From Brachionus manjavacas (taxonomy: Eukaryota > Rotifera > Eurotatoria > Ploima > Brachionidae): DNA of 64,000 nt. Below the pieces are notes generated by a model. That model saw nothing but the letters and a program-made list of their open reading frames with translations, was not told where the DNA came from and searched no databases. The DNA is taken from assembly GCA_019054805.1 (NCBI GenBank), contig JAHQIY010000011.1, positions 1,121,001 to 1,185,000 of the forward strand, given 5' to 3'. This document shows, in pieces, positions 45,731-56,901 of the stretch. The first letter of the stretch is position 1, and each line of letters opens with the position of its first letter. A program made the position numbers and the translations under genes.

Positions 45731-48700
45731 ATGAATTTTATCAATGAAAAGGTATTTTGGATTTTTTCCTATTTCCTTTTAGCTTAATGTGATTCATTAT
45801 TTAGATTTTGAGAAGAAAATTTCGAACCAAAGTGTTTAGGTTCTACCCACCGGGCTTATGGATTTCTGTAAGTTGGAACTCGTAGAATTAATGAGCCTAT
45901 TTAAAAATAATCTATGTGAAGTCTTTCACGAACAATTTAATTTATTAAAGAATGCTTGAAGTGTTTGATAGACATGTTCTGAAAATTTTTCTAATAAATT
46001 CTGCTAAAGAATCGATTTAGATTAAATATTAATTGTCTTTAAATATTAATATTAAGCTAATGAATTTTATTTTTTAGAACGATGGCTCGAATAAACGAGA
46101 ACAATCAGATGACGGGATCACAAATAGCGACTCGCAAAGAATGTAAATTTAGAAAGTTTTAATTAATATATTTTTTTAATTATTTTGTTTAGGTGGACTT
46201 TTAAAAAATTTACTAAATTAATATTCGGTTTTTGTCTGGCTGCTTTGATTACCGGACTTGCAATTTTGATGATTTTATTAATAATCAGATCAAGTAATTT
46301 TTTTATCTATAAAAATTGTATACTTCAGTTTTTTTAAATTCAAAAGGCAAAATAATTAATTACTTTGTAAATTTTTGTACAACTTCACTCAAAATTATAA
46401 TAAATATTCAAGATAAGATTTTTATAATTTAAAATTTTTTTTTTAATGATTTGCAAATTTGAACAATTTAAAAATATTTGTCCATTTTTAATTCTGCAAT
46501 TTGTTTATTGTATCAAAAAAAACTATATTTGGATATTTTTTTAAAAAGACCATTTCAAAGATCATGATCAAAACATTTCTAAAAATTTGTAAATACAGAA
46601 ACATGATTGACTTTAAAAAGGTGTCAAAGGTTGAATTGTATCTAAAGATTTTTTAAAAATAAAAAAAATATTATGTTTGACTCATAGATTTCAAAATTCA
46701 AAATAATTTAATAAAATAATTTTCTATCTATAAAACCGAGAATTTTACTTTATTAAAAAATTTACTAAATTTAATTGATGAGGTTTTTTTAAGAAATTTA
46801 GATTATGTAAGCCCGGTTAGCTCAGTTGGTTAGAGCGTCGTGCTAATAACGCGAAGGTCGTGAGTTCGATCCTCCCACTGGGCAAATTTTTTTTTTTAAA
46901 AAATAGTTAGTTTTATAAACATGAATTGTTTTTTTAAATTGCATTTTTGCAAGTGGCATCTGATCTTAGGTTTTACTCAAATCAAAAACTTAATTTTTCG
47001 AAAGCTTACCATTAATTAAAATCTAAATTTACCGTATGAAATCATTATTTAAAAAACTTTTTTTATAAATAAGAAAAATTTTAAGTTTTTTTTTGTTTGT
47101 TTTAAATTTTTAATATTTTTTTCTCATTTTGATCAAATATAATGAATAAAATTTGAATAAAATATGAATATTTAAAATTAAATCTGAAATTAGGATTTTT
47201 TAAAGTTTAAAAGGAAAATTTAAAGATCATTGAGATTGAAAAAAAGTGTTCATTTTTACATCCTTTTTTTTAAATTTTATAATTATTTTTCAAAATTGAT
47301 CACAAAAAAATGCTTTACAATAGGAATCCCAAATGATTAATTTGATTTAAGTTAAGAAAAAATAATGTAAATTTTTTTTTATAAATTGATTCAAAATTAA
47401 ATGCTTAATAATTCATAATTTTCAATTTTTATTTAATTATAGTTTTTTTATTTTAAAGATTAAATTGAGAATGTTGAACTTCAAAATTTAACTTCAGTGG
47501 GATTGAGAAAAAATTTATTTAACGATTTTAATGCTAAAATATGCACCGTGAAAAAGCTAAAATAAAAGACAAAGGAGTCATTAAAGTAAATCAAAAATTA
47601 TAAATAAAAATACAGACATGACTATCAAAATATGCTTCTGCTCATTTATTTTTTTAGCGCAGTCTGAAAATAATTAGAAAAATACAATTAATAATTATTG
47701 ACTATTTGAATTTAATTTTGAATAGCTCGTGATAATTTAATATTATTTGAATAGTTCATTAGTTGGCATTGTATGTGACTAAAAACAAAATTGGCTTATT
47801 GCTAAAAGGAAGAGCTAAAATTATTCTTTTGTTTTCGAATCGAACCGAAATATATTGATAAATTATAAATTTAAGCTTTAATTTTATAATTAAAATCTTT
47901 CAAAGGCTGTGTATTAAAATAGCATTGATCAAAATAGCAAAATCATAATAGCGATATCATAATAGCAAAAATTACATGTTGTTTTAAAGTTCAAAATAAA
48001 CATAATAATTTTTGAATACTCAAAATAACACGTTCACAATAGCTTATTCAAAATATCAGGTTTGAAGCTAAATTAAATTGTTTATTTATTTATTTAAAAA
48101 ATAATTTAGGCGAGGCCTTGGCCGGATGGAATGAAGACTTAGTCCTTCCTTGCAGCCACATGATAGATTTTTGATACCACATAATGTAAAAAAAAATAAT
48201 ACAATTTTTTGAAAAAAGTTAAATTAGTTGTAGTTTAGTTTTTAAATTTTCCTTTATATGTTAAATGAAAACAAATTTACAATTTTCATGAAAAAAATTA
48301 AAATTTAAATGTGCATGACAGGTTAATGCAAGATTTACCTAAAACTAACAATGCTTCTGAGACCTGGCATAATTCATTCTCAGGTCTTTTGGACGTCCAT
48401 CCATTGATATATGAATTAATCGATACTTTGATAAAGGAACAAAATAAAATGGAAACAAATTGGTTGAAGTTTAACAGTGGTTTAATTGTCAAAAATTCAG
48501 CTTCATTAAATGATGATTCGTTTGTCAAAGTAATGAAAAAGTATGATCCTTCAAAAAAATTAGGAACATTACACAATTTAGCTTTATTACTTATATAATT
48601 TTTGTTCTAATTGATAAATTAGTTGATGTATGCTATTTTGAATTTAATAAAAGTGTCGATATTCTAATAATGTTATTTTGAATTCGCTAATTTAAACATT

Positions 48701-50690
48701 GTTATTTTAGTGACCAAAAAAACTTTAAAAAAAAATATTTTTTAAATTATCATATTGATTAAAAAAAAGTTAATTATTTAACAAATATTTTCTCTTAGTC
48801 AATAAACACATGTTGGTTTAGCTGTGTTTTTGTTTTAAAAAAATTTGCCCAGTGGGAGGATCGAACTCACGACCTTCGCGTTATTAGCACGACGCTCTAA
48901 CCAACTGAGCTAACCGGGCCTTCATTTTTTTAATTAATTTCAATTTTTTAGCAAAATATTCCCAAGCATCATGGACATCGAAGCAAAATTTAAACCAAGT
49001 CAAATCGGATCTGAACATATCATCATATACTTCAAATTCACTGATTGAGACGCCGTGTAAAATCGAGAAAAAGCCGGAAATAGAACTAAATCTGGACATA
49101 TGCTTAAACACAAGCGTATATGAACCAGCTCCGATAGATTCACAATTCATCTACTCTCTAGGAAGTCCAATATTGCAGGCAGTCGTGTGCTACGGTTCAA
49201 AACTTCACCTAAAATGTCCTTCTTTGAACCATAAGCTACACATACACTCAGCCTATTTTGGAATTCAAAAAAATACCAAAAATTACTGTTGGTCCAACCC
49301 CAATGGTCTAGTATGCTACAGAAATTTGACATATCACTACTTAAGAAATTTATGCCAAAACAAATTTTCATGTGATCTGATCGTCACTGACACCTACTTT
49401 GGCAATCCGTGTCCCATTCAAAATTTATACCATAATCAACTGCTCATTCAATATCAATGCTTTGACGACCAAAGTATAAATTTGATAAAAAAATGTGACA
49501 TAAATACATCAATTTCAGATATTTGTCCTGTGTTAAACAATTCCAATCATTACCAGCAGCAGTGGTGTGATCCTTCCAAAGCTATCGTTAAATGCCCCAA
49601 GGGCACTTTTATTAAAATAATTTGTGCCTATTACGGAATCGATAATAAGCACAAATGCGCTCATTCCGAATATAAAGGATGTCCGACTAAATGCTATGCG
49701 GAAAACACAATTTCTAGAATACAAAACATGTGCAATCAAAGATCAATTTGTTTCCTAGAGGGACAAAACTCATTCGAATTTGGCTCTGGTCTGACAAACG
49801 CATGCCAAGGTTTCCAGAACATACTGCTAATTCAATGGGAATGTGTCTCAAATGAACAAACAACACCACAACCACACACTACATTGACTACACTGCCTAC
49901 ATGCTCAACTAGGCCTTTCGTTAACGCGAGCTGTGACTCGACCCACTCGCCATATGTGCCCCAGCCACTCACCAACTCAACCCTAACCTACTTTTCCTAC
50001 CCCATCTACCAGCAAATTGTTTGCCAAGGCTCTACCCTGGTCCTAGTCTGTCCATCAGACTTGGTCATTCACATTTACTCGGCATACTTTGGCATACAGG
50101 AACCCACTAGGTCCACTTTTTGCACCAATATTGAATTTAAAGAAATGCCAGCCATGATGTATTCAATTGAGAGTTTTAAAACTGTTAGTTCAATTTGTGA
50201 ATCAAAAAATGTTTGTCAACTCAAAGCCTTGGTGAATAGCTTAGGTGGTGCAGATTTAAATCGAGAGTTTAGCAAGCAATTAGTTGTACAGTATCAATGT
50301 GTTGATCCTTATGTATTGGAGCATCAAATGAGCAAATGTGATCTTGATCCGGAAGTTGACGAAATTTGTCCGAAAATTGAAAGCCATGGACAAGTGGCTT
50401 ATGAGGATGTGTGGTGTGATGAGGATCAGTTGAACATAACTTGTGAATTGGGTAGAAAAATAAAAATTTTATGCGCCTTTTATGGAATTCATCCATCTAT
50501 TTCCAAATGTGACATAGCTAATTTACCATTTAGACCAGTGTGCTATTTTAATAGTTCGTTTAGTAAATTAAAGGATTTGTGTGATTCGAAAGAAATTTGC
50601 TCAGTGGATGTAATTAATTCCGCTTTGTTTAATCATGATCCATGCAATGGACTCAGAAAAGCCATTTTTGTTCAATGGAAATGCTATTGA
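45731..50690 (+). CDS. Type II membrane protein with four SUEL/Gal-lectin domains (lectin 3), four exons
   Basis: Exons 45731-45751 (MNFINEK), 46078-46142, 46193-46293 and 48952-50690 join in frame through GT/AG introns to 641 residues. Exon 2 begins with NDGSNKREQS, like the NDG exon of lectin 2. Exon 3 encodes the TM helix (LIFGFCLAALITGLAILMIL). Exon 4 encodes a short stalk and four lectin domains: AVVCYGSKLHLKCP/AYFGIQKN, AIVKCPKGTFIKIICAYYGI, IVCQGSTLVLVCP/AYFGIQEP and KIKILCAFYGIHPS. The last domain ends VQWKCY-stop. The 2.66-kb intron 3 contains two tRNA-Ile genes, a MULE relic and a LINE tail. Unlike lectins 1 and 2 it lacks a long Thr stalk. Part of domains 2-3 was overwritten by sequence identical to lectin 2. 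A poly(A) signal candidate is near 50735. Confidence 0.85.
46811..46884 (+). tRNA. tRNA-Ile (anticodon AAU)
   Basis: Cloverleaf read by eye: acceptor GCCCGGT pairs with ACTGGGC (one G-U), D arm GCTC/GAGC, anticodon stem TCGTG/CGCGA with loop CTAATAA giving anticodon AAT. The T arm is GTGAG/CTCCC around TTCGATC with one T-C mismatch, and the discriminator is A. A T run right after the gene is a Pol III terminator. The A box (TAGCTCAGTTGG) and B box (GTTCGATCC) are present. It lies in the sense orientation in intron 3 of lectin 3. Confidence 0.92.
48100..48160 (-). mobile_element. 3' tail fragment of a LINE
   Basis: The minus strand reads GGCTGCAAGGAAGGACTAAG, continues through a GC-richer piece and ends in a TAAATAAATAAATAAA-type tail (plus 48080-48096). 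Such tails end the other LINE copies here. Only the last tens of bases are present. Confidence 0.5.
48311..48598 (+). pseudogene. MULE transposase fragment
   Basis: 95-residue open stretch beginning within LMQDLPKTNNASETWHNSFS and continuing with HPLIYELIDTLIKEQNKMET. It is homologous to the segment at 22200-22340 (LPRTNNSVEAWHNAFS, KHPSIYPLVDKF). It represents the region close to the transposase C-terminus. The catalytic part is missing, so it is inactive. Confidence 0.65.
48846..48919 (-). tRNA. tRNA-Ile (anticodon AAU), inverted second copy
   Basis: Identical over all 74 nt to the tRNA at 46811-46884, including the T-stem mismatch, but on the opposite strand. It is followed by AAATTTTTTT as terminator. 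It lies only 32 bp upstream of exon 4 of lectin 3, so its 5' end is next to that exon's acceptor region. Confidence 0.92.
49809..50114 (+). repeat. 306-bp tract identical to lectin 2 (44479-44784)
   Basis: Partner of the tract described at 44479. The surrounding lectin 3 sequence uses A/T-ending codons, whereas the tract has the C-richer codon use of lectin 2. Lectin 2 was therefore the likely donor. Confidence 0.9.
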
Positions 50691-52136
50691 TTTTTTTTAA
50701 TTGATTCTTTTATTTTAGATTATCTAATTAATATAAAATAAAAATGAAATTTTAATTTTAAAAAATATTCTAATATTTTTTTGTCTTCTTTGCATCCCCT
50801 TTAAGCGTTTATTAAAATAAATTATTATTATTTAAAAAAATTAATTACATAATGAATAAGTAAAATTATTTATTTATTTAATTAATATTGAGCCTCATAG
50901 GCAAATTTAAAAAAAAAATCTATCATGAATCTTCTATTCAATTACGAAAAAAGCAAAATAAAATTTAATAATACAATATAAATTTTTTAAAAAAATATTT
51001 AATTTTTTTTGATGAGAGTTCATAATAAAATAAAACGATTCTACCATAATATACGTTAATTTCCGTAATTTATCAAAAATTTTCGATAATTAACATAAAT
51101 AAGGGACAAAATTTCTTGAAAATTTTAAATTTTTGAAATATTTTTTTTACTTAAATAAATGAAATTTTAGATTTTTTTGGTGTAAAATTTGGTAAATTTT
51201 CGTAATAAATGAAAAAATTGGTAAAATTAAGTTAATTATTTTAATTACGAACAAACACAGAAATTTAAAATAAAACATCGGAAGATAAAATTTAAAATTA
51301 AAATTTATTTCAATTTTTATTTAGAAAAAAAATGTTATTCATGCTCAAAGTTTTACAATATGTCATTAGATTTAATTTACATATAAAAAAAAGAAAATTT
51401 TCAATTAATTTTAATAAAATTATCTAATTCTGAGAAATAAATGAAAAAAATTAGTTTGTTAGATTATTTGGTTCCATCGTTAATGAGACGAAATATATAA
51501 TTTCGAAATTTTACTTCAAGACAGAAGTTGGTAATTTTAAATTATAATATTATTTTTAAATTTTATTGATTATAGATTAAAATTAAGAGGTTGATTTTTT
51601 TTCATTGGAATAAATTTTTTGTCTTTCTAGTTTAAGCGCATGCAACCTTTTGAGAAGTTTGGCGAAAATTTTTAGTTTATTTTTACGAAAAAATTAAATG
51701 AATTAAAATTTAAAAAAAATAAGGATTGTTCCAGAAAAATTGATATTAAATTTGTCAAAATAATTTTTTAATTTTTTAAAATTGGCCCATTTAAATTTCA
51801 GTTTAAGAAAAGCCTCTCTTCAAAAATTTGATAAGATTGCCTTTTTTATTTATTGCTTAAAAAAATGTATCTAATGCTCGACCTCGAATCGCATCATGGT
51901 AATTTTCTCCAACTATTCATAATTGATTAAGTTCTTTTTTAATAAATTTTTTTGATATTTTTTCTTTTAACTTTTTTTTAATTTAATTCTTAAAAGTTTT
52001 AATAATTTTTTTTTTGAGAAAAATAATTATTTTAAAAAAAATTTAGAAAAATAATGAAAAAAACATTTATTAATCTTAAAATTTTTAAATCCGATTTCAG
52101 AGATTTGGATAAAATTAATTTAAAACTAAAAAATGT
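50691..52136. other. Intergenic between lectin 3 and INO1
   Basis: AT-rich, no gene recognised. On the minus strand a poly(A) signal for the INO1 gene is available at about 52070 (TTTATT on the plus strand). Confidence 0.4.
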
Positions 52137-53654
52137 TTATCTGAGCATTTTGTTGAAGATTAAATCGTTGATGGGCGCCATACCGATACAAGCTCTGAAA
52201 AAATTCTCAATTGTGCTGCGCTGTTTAAAAAGTGAGTTAACTGGTCGTCCCACACTCAAAGGTGCTTTGAGCATGTAGCTCAAAATGGTCAAAATTGGAT
52301 GAAAATTTTCGTACTCTGTATGTCCTTGCTGTTTTACTTGTATTCTGGTCATAAGTTCAGTAAGAATAGCCAAATCGAGAATCAACGGCGAGGCCAGCAA
52401 TGAGTCTTCACAAGTATTGTGAATTGAAATAGTCTTTCTGCCACCCATGAATATTTCATTCTCATATTCATCCAAAGCTCGCTTGCTGTCGCCAACCGAT
52501 GGAACATACTTGATCACAACCACGTGATCCGGTTGCTCGCCTTTTTTGTACAAAATTGGATTAGAGTCGACCATGTCGTCGACTACATTTGTTTTGGATA
52601 TTTCCTTGCTTCTAAATTGACTGGGCGAGTTCAGGTTGAGACCGTCATTATTTCCCAAATGATTGTAGCTTGTAATAGCCAAAGGCTTGATGCCAGCATT
52701 TACCAAAAAATCCACAAGTACACTTTTGAGCTTGGTTTGGCCTGATTTAAAGTCATCGCCACCAATGTAGACATTTTTTTTGTACGCCAAATCCAACACA
52801 CCAGGCACAAATGTGTTCTGAGGACTGCCATTTATGAAGGGACAATCTTCAAGTATACTAGCAATGGCAAACATGGATGAAGCTGATATCTCTGCATGAT
52901 TGCTCTCGATTGACTTGAGCAAATTTTCTGATGAGTCATTCACACCATCGATCAATTCAGCAAACCTCTCTGTATTTGCTGTCCACAAAACAATAACTTT
53001 GTCGAGGCTATTCGATTTTTTAAAATGTCGAATATCCTCTCTGATAATTTCCAGCTGATCTCTCTTGTTGGTTTCTTTGATCAAGTTGTCTGCGCGATTC
53101 TCTTGATTAGCTGCAATAAAGTCCTTGTAGTAAATGCTTGGCAATGGTTTGAGCTTGACCATTTCATCATAAACTTGCCGCTGCAGATCGGGCTCAAGGA
53201 CCTGGGCTCGTTGCATCGATTCGGCCAAATTTTTGGAGCTTATGTCCCATCCACCAATGACCAAATCATTCGGCTCCACCATAGGCAACAGTTTGTTCAA
53301 AGGCACAAATACATCCTCTCCATTTTGATCGACGCCTATTTTGCTGGTCGATGCCATAAGCAATGATCCAAAGTAATTGGCGTGTTGTACACCTCTTCTT
53401 GTATTCCAGCTTAGTTTATTTCTGTTCGCGATGATAGCTGCCGTAAGTGTAGAACCATTGTTGCCACCCCATCCCACTAGCATCAGTCCCACACGAGGCA
53501 CTCTCAAATCTGTTCTTAGCTGGTATTTTTTAAACTCACTTACCAAGTCATACTGATCCGTGGAGCTGTTTTTCAAGGCTTTGGTCACTTCATACGTGTA
53601 GTCCGTGTACAGATAATTGTCTTTGATTTGTGTGTTTGGAGAGTTAATGTACAT
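52137..53654 (-). CDS. INO1: myo-inositol-3-phosphate synthase
   Basis: Converts glucose 6-phosphate to 1D-myo-inositol 3-phosphate with bound NAD, the first step of inositol and phosphoinositide synthesis, in the cytosol. Intronless, 505 residues. I start at the ATG at 53654 because the open frame further upstream has no other ATG and homologs begin near this point ([16 protein letters not shown]). Family landmarks are all present: the NAD-binding loop [35 protein letters not shown]-like [48 protein letters not shown] with the catalytic Lys, [42 protein letters not shown] and [10 protein letters not shown]. Length and conservation indicate a functional housekeeping gene. The gene symbol follows the family name used in yeast (ISYNA1 in vertebrates). 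Confidence 0.95.
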   Translation of the reverse strand: MYINSPNTQIKDNYLYTDYTYEVTKALKNSSTDQYDLVSEFKKYQLRTDLRVPRVGLMLVGWGGNNGSTLTAAIIANRNKLSWNTRRGVQHANYFGSLLMASTSKIGVDQNGEDVFVPLNKLLPMVEPNDLVIGGWDISSKNLAESMQRAQVLEPDLQRQVYDEMVKLKPLPSIYYKDFIAANQENRADNLIKETNKRDQLEIIREDIRHFKKSNSLDKVIVLWTANTERFAELIDGVNDSSENLLKSIESNHAEISASSMFAIASILEDCPFINGSPQNTFVPGVLDLAYKKNVYIGGDDFKSGQTKLKSVLVDFLVNAGIKPLAITSYNHLGNNDGLNLNSPSQFRSKEISKTNVVDDMVDSNPILYKKGEQPDHVVVIKYVPSVGDSKRALDEYENEIFMGGRKTISIHNTCEDSLLASPLILDLAILTELMTRIQVKQQGHTEYENFHPILTILSYMLKAPLSVGRPVNSLFKQRSTIENFFRACIGMAPINDLIFNKMLR

Positions 53655-53713
53655 GTTTGCAAGACTAATACTACTAGATAAATAAAGTGATTTGTAAATT
53701 AATAGATCCTTGG

Positions 53714-53721
53714 TATTTATA
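53714..53721 (-). promoter_or_regulatory. TATA box of the INO1 gene
   Basis: The minus strand reads CCATATAAATACC, with TATAAATA 60-67 bp upstream of the chosen ATG. Transcription would start about 30 bp downstream, leaving a short 5' UTR. This supports the ATG at 53654. Confidence 0.5.
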
Positions 53722-53750
53722 TGGTTCAGAAATAATGGTTCGATAGACAA

Positions 53751-55489
53751 TTATTATTCTAAGTTTATTCAAGTCATTAATTACACACGTTTTAAAAAAG
53801 AAAAAAAAGAAAAAAGATTGTATCACTTTAATTAAAAGCATTTTTTTCATAGACTTAAATGATTTTATAATTTTTTTGTTAAAAGTTATTCAACAAAATT
53901 TCCAAGGTTCATTCATTGAACATGATCAAACGATGTCTTAAAAGTTTTACAAACGATTTCTTTATTTTTGTCTCTTTGTTCATTTTTTCCAAGAGCTTAG
54001 ATCAATGATCTGGCAATTCATTTTCTCTTTTCAAAATGAGTTTTACAGATTGCTAAAAAAAGTGTATCCGATCAAAAATAGCTAAAACTAAATCAATTAA
54101 TAAATTTGATATTTATTAAAAAAACAAAAGAATTAATTTAAATAGCCAAAAAAAAATAAATTTCATTAAAATGTACATTATTGGAACATCTACAAAAACT
54201 TAATTAATTGAAATGAAATCAGCTCTTTTATTACTGACTCAACAGAAATGTTTTTGCCAGAATTCACTTAAAAAATATAAAAAAGTTGAAATAGCTAAAA
54301 ATTATGTATTTGATTTAAAAATTTCTTTAAAAATGAAAATAATAAAATTGGGGGATTTTGAACAGACTTTTTGGGAGCAAATCGCTTCTCTCTTTCAACC
54401 TCCATTTGATTTTTTATTCAAAAAAAAATTAATCAAAAATTAACAATTGATTTATTGAGTTTTGAATTTTCTTGTTAGTTTAGCTATGAATATTCAAATT
54501 AAAATTAAAAGAAAAATTTAATTAGACCAACAGATTTTTTAAAAAATATTCTGTGTTTTAAGAAAACATCGTATAAGGCGTAAGTGAATATTTTCGCTCA
54601 ATCACTTATATGATAAAAGATATGGCCAGCTACGGACAACGCAACCATTTAAAATCTAAATTGAAAAAAATAGCAAAATTTTTTTAATTTAAATTATTTA
54701 CAATTCAATTGCCCATATTAAATTTTACTTTAATTTCTGTTATTTAAAAAAGGCGACTCAACCGGCTACACTTTTAAGTCAATAATCAAATAAGAAATAC
54801 CCTTCACTTTGTATTTTTTTTCTTTTTTTTATAAAATAATAATTATAAAGAAAATGAATTCTTGTTTTAACCACCTTAAATATTCAAATGTGTGACTGTG
54901 TAAAAATAAATTTTTAAATTTTAAATTATTCAAAAAGTAACAGAAAGTAAATTACAGTCTTGAAACAAACCTTTTTTATTTTTTTTTTTTTTTTTTTTTT
55001 AAATTGTTTTTCAAATAAAAATTTGGTTTCATGACCACAAATATTTGGCATGATAGGCATATTTTTTCCTCAAAAAGTCCTTTCAAATTCTGACTTTTTC
55101 ATTACATTGATTTTTTTCTATTTTGAATATTTCACAAAGGAAAATGAAAAAATTAGAACTTTGCTTAAATTATATTTATGTTAATTTCTAATTTCAAATT
55201 TAAATTTTTAAAAATTATAAATTAAGACCATTTAAATGCAAGATTACGTTATCTTACTTAAACTAAAATTTCAAAAATAAAATTTTTCAACAAAAAATTT
55301 ATTTATTTTGAGGGATTCTTTAAGACGCAGATTCCATTCTGACTTTGAAATTTCTAAATTTTGAATTCAAGAATTCTTTTCCTTACTTTATAAATCCAAA
55401 GGAACAATTTATCGATACTGATATACAAATATATTAAATTTATACAACGAATAAAATCTCCCATAAACTTGAAAAAATTTTTGAAAATT
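53751..55489. other. 1.7-kb AT-rich region
   Basis: No gene recognised. It includes a long T run at about 54978-55001. An open stretch at 54213-54443 shows no domain or splice context and is probably chance. Confidence 0.4.
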
Positions 55490-55985
55490 TTAATTTAAAT
55501 CTTATAATTTATTAAAAAATGATAAAAAATTTAAAAAAAAGTACCTAAATTATGAAAAGAGAGTATTAGTTAGACAAACAGATAATATTCAATCGAGTTT
55601 TATGCTGATAATCATGTCAGCCATATTTTTCTAGAAAGTTGTTTATGTCATTGAAGTTATTAGCTTCAATTTTAAATTTAAATAATATAAAAATCGAAAA
55701 ATAATAACGTTTAGCAAGTTTGATTATTGCATTTTATGAAAAATAACATTCATGAGTAGAACAATAATCAAAATAAAGTAAAATAAATGATTTAATTAAT
55801 AATAATTAAATTATTTAAATTTAAAAATGAAGCTAATAACTTCAACAAAAATATGAATGACATGATTTTCAGCATAAAACTCGATTGAAAATTATCTGTT
55901 TTTCTAACAAACACTCTTTTTTCATTATTTAAATACTTTTTCTTAAATTTGTCATCATCTTTTAATAAAAAGTGTTAATAAGTTA
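55490..55985. repeat. ~490-bp foldback (palindromic) element
   Basis: The left half (about 55490-55690) and right half (about 55815-55985) are inverted copies. The best matching part is CAATCGAGTTTTATGCTGA (left) against its reverse complement at about 55868-55890. A second block is GAAGTTATTAGCTTCA. There is no coding capacity. It is probably a MITE or foldback transposon. The left arm carries an extra ~20 bp (about 55635-55655) not in the right arm. Confidence 0.7.
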
Positions 55986-56901
55986 AAAATAGTGGATTTC
56001 TATTTAATTTAGTGCTAATTAATTTTTTTATGTATAAACTTAATAATTGGGGAATTTATTTAATATTTGGGGAAAAAACAGAAAATTTGGGATACTCGAA
56101 ATAAATTTCTCATTTAAAAACATAGACAGTGAAGGAGGATGGTTCAAAAAACTCGTTTTCAAATGTTTAAAAAAATAATTAATAAATTAAAAAATTAAAG
56201 ATCTAATTAAAAAAACTTAAAAAATTTTGGAATCAAAATTGATTCTAGTTTGTTTAAAAAGAAGGAGAAAAATACACTTTGAAGCAAACCCTTATCAGCA
56301 ATATTTAGTTCTAACAATAATTTGCTAAACTCGGAAAAAGAAAGTGAAATAAATGATTTTAACCTGAATTTTTCCGAGGTAAATAAACATTATTCTCTGA
56401 ACGAAACAATTAATATGAATGAATATTGCTCCCAAAAAAACTGAGGAATGATGCAGCATAGGAATGATACGATATTGGTTAAAACGATGTCCATTTTTTC
56501 CGCACAAACACATCGTATTATCCAGACTCGACTGTATACAAGTTTATAAAAATGAACCTCCTACATTACCTCATTCACTGGATAAAGCCTTCGCTTGACT
56601 TAATGTAATTCAAAATAAACGTAATTATTATTCAAAATAAAGTAAATTAGTCCATTATTATTCAGAATATTTATTAATGATAACCAAAAAAGAAATAAAA
56701 CAAATAATAAATACTCCTTTTTGCTGACAATCTTGTCATTTTTATTATTTATAAGAAACAGGGTAATTTAGAATATAAGATCAATAAGTACTAAGATGAT
56801 CAAGAACAGTGGCTTTGCAAGTGGAAAATGAAAACAAAATTTAAAAAATTTAAAATTTTTTTCACTATTTAAGAAAATACGAAGACAAATTAAATCTTAG
56901 A
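55986..56901. other. AT-rich region with a transposon-end-like sequence
   Basis: No gene recognised. 56514-56536 resembles a pogo/Tigger-type end (listed separately). 56595-56670 has several TTATTCAAAATAAA-like units of unknown origin. Confidence 0.35.
56514..56536 (-). repeat. Possible pogo/Tigger-type terminal repeat
   Basis: The minus strand reads TA followed by CAGTCGAGTCTGGATAATAC. This resembles the CAG-TCGA-GATAA ends of pogo/Tigger-like transposons inserted at TA. No second inverted end was found, so it would be a solo end. Low certainty. Confidence 0.3.

Larger units (their letters stand above)
47915..48725. mobile_element. MULE-like relic with ends built of AAAATAGCA iterations
   Basis: The left end (47915-48060) has about eight AAAATAGCA/AATAACA-type units. 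The right end (48628-48720) has inverted TGCTATTTTGA/TGTTATTTTGA units. Between them are a LINE tail fragment and a MULE transposase remnant. Termini and target duplication are not fixed. It sits in intron 3 of lectin 3 between the two inverted tRNA genes. Confidence 0.6.

Noticed and set aside
10850-51100. Resemblance between CCATATTTTACGTAATATATGG (10890 area) and the 51050 area
   Set aside because: Only AT-rich, weak similarity with no defined ends; likely compositional.
52524-53366. Open frames on the plus strand opposite INO1
   Set aside because: They are antisense shadows of the highly conserved INO1 coding region.
54213-54443. 76-codon open stretch on the plus strand
   Set aside because: No domain, no splice context and A/T-driven composition; looks like chance.
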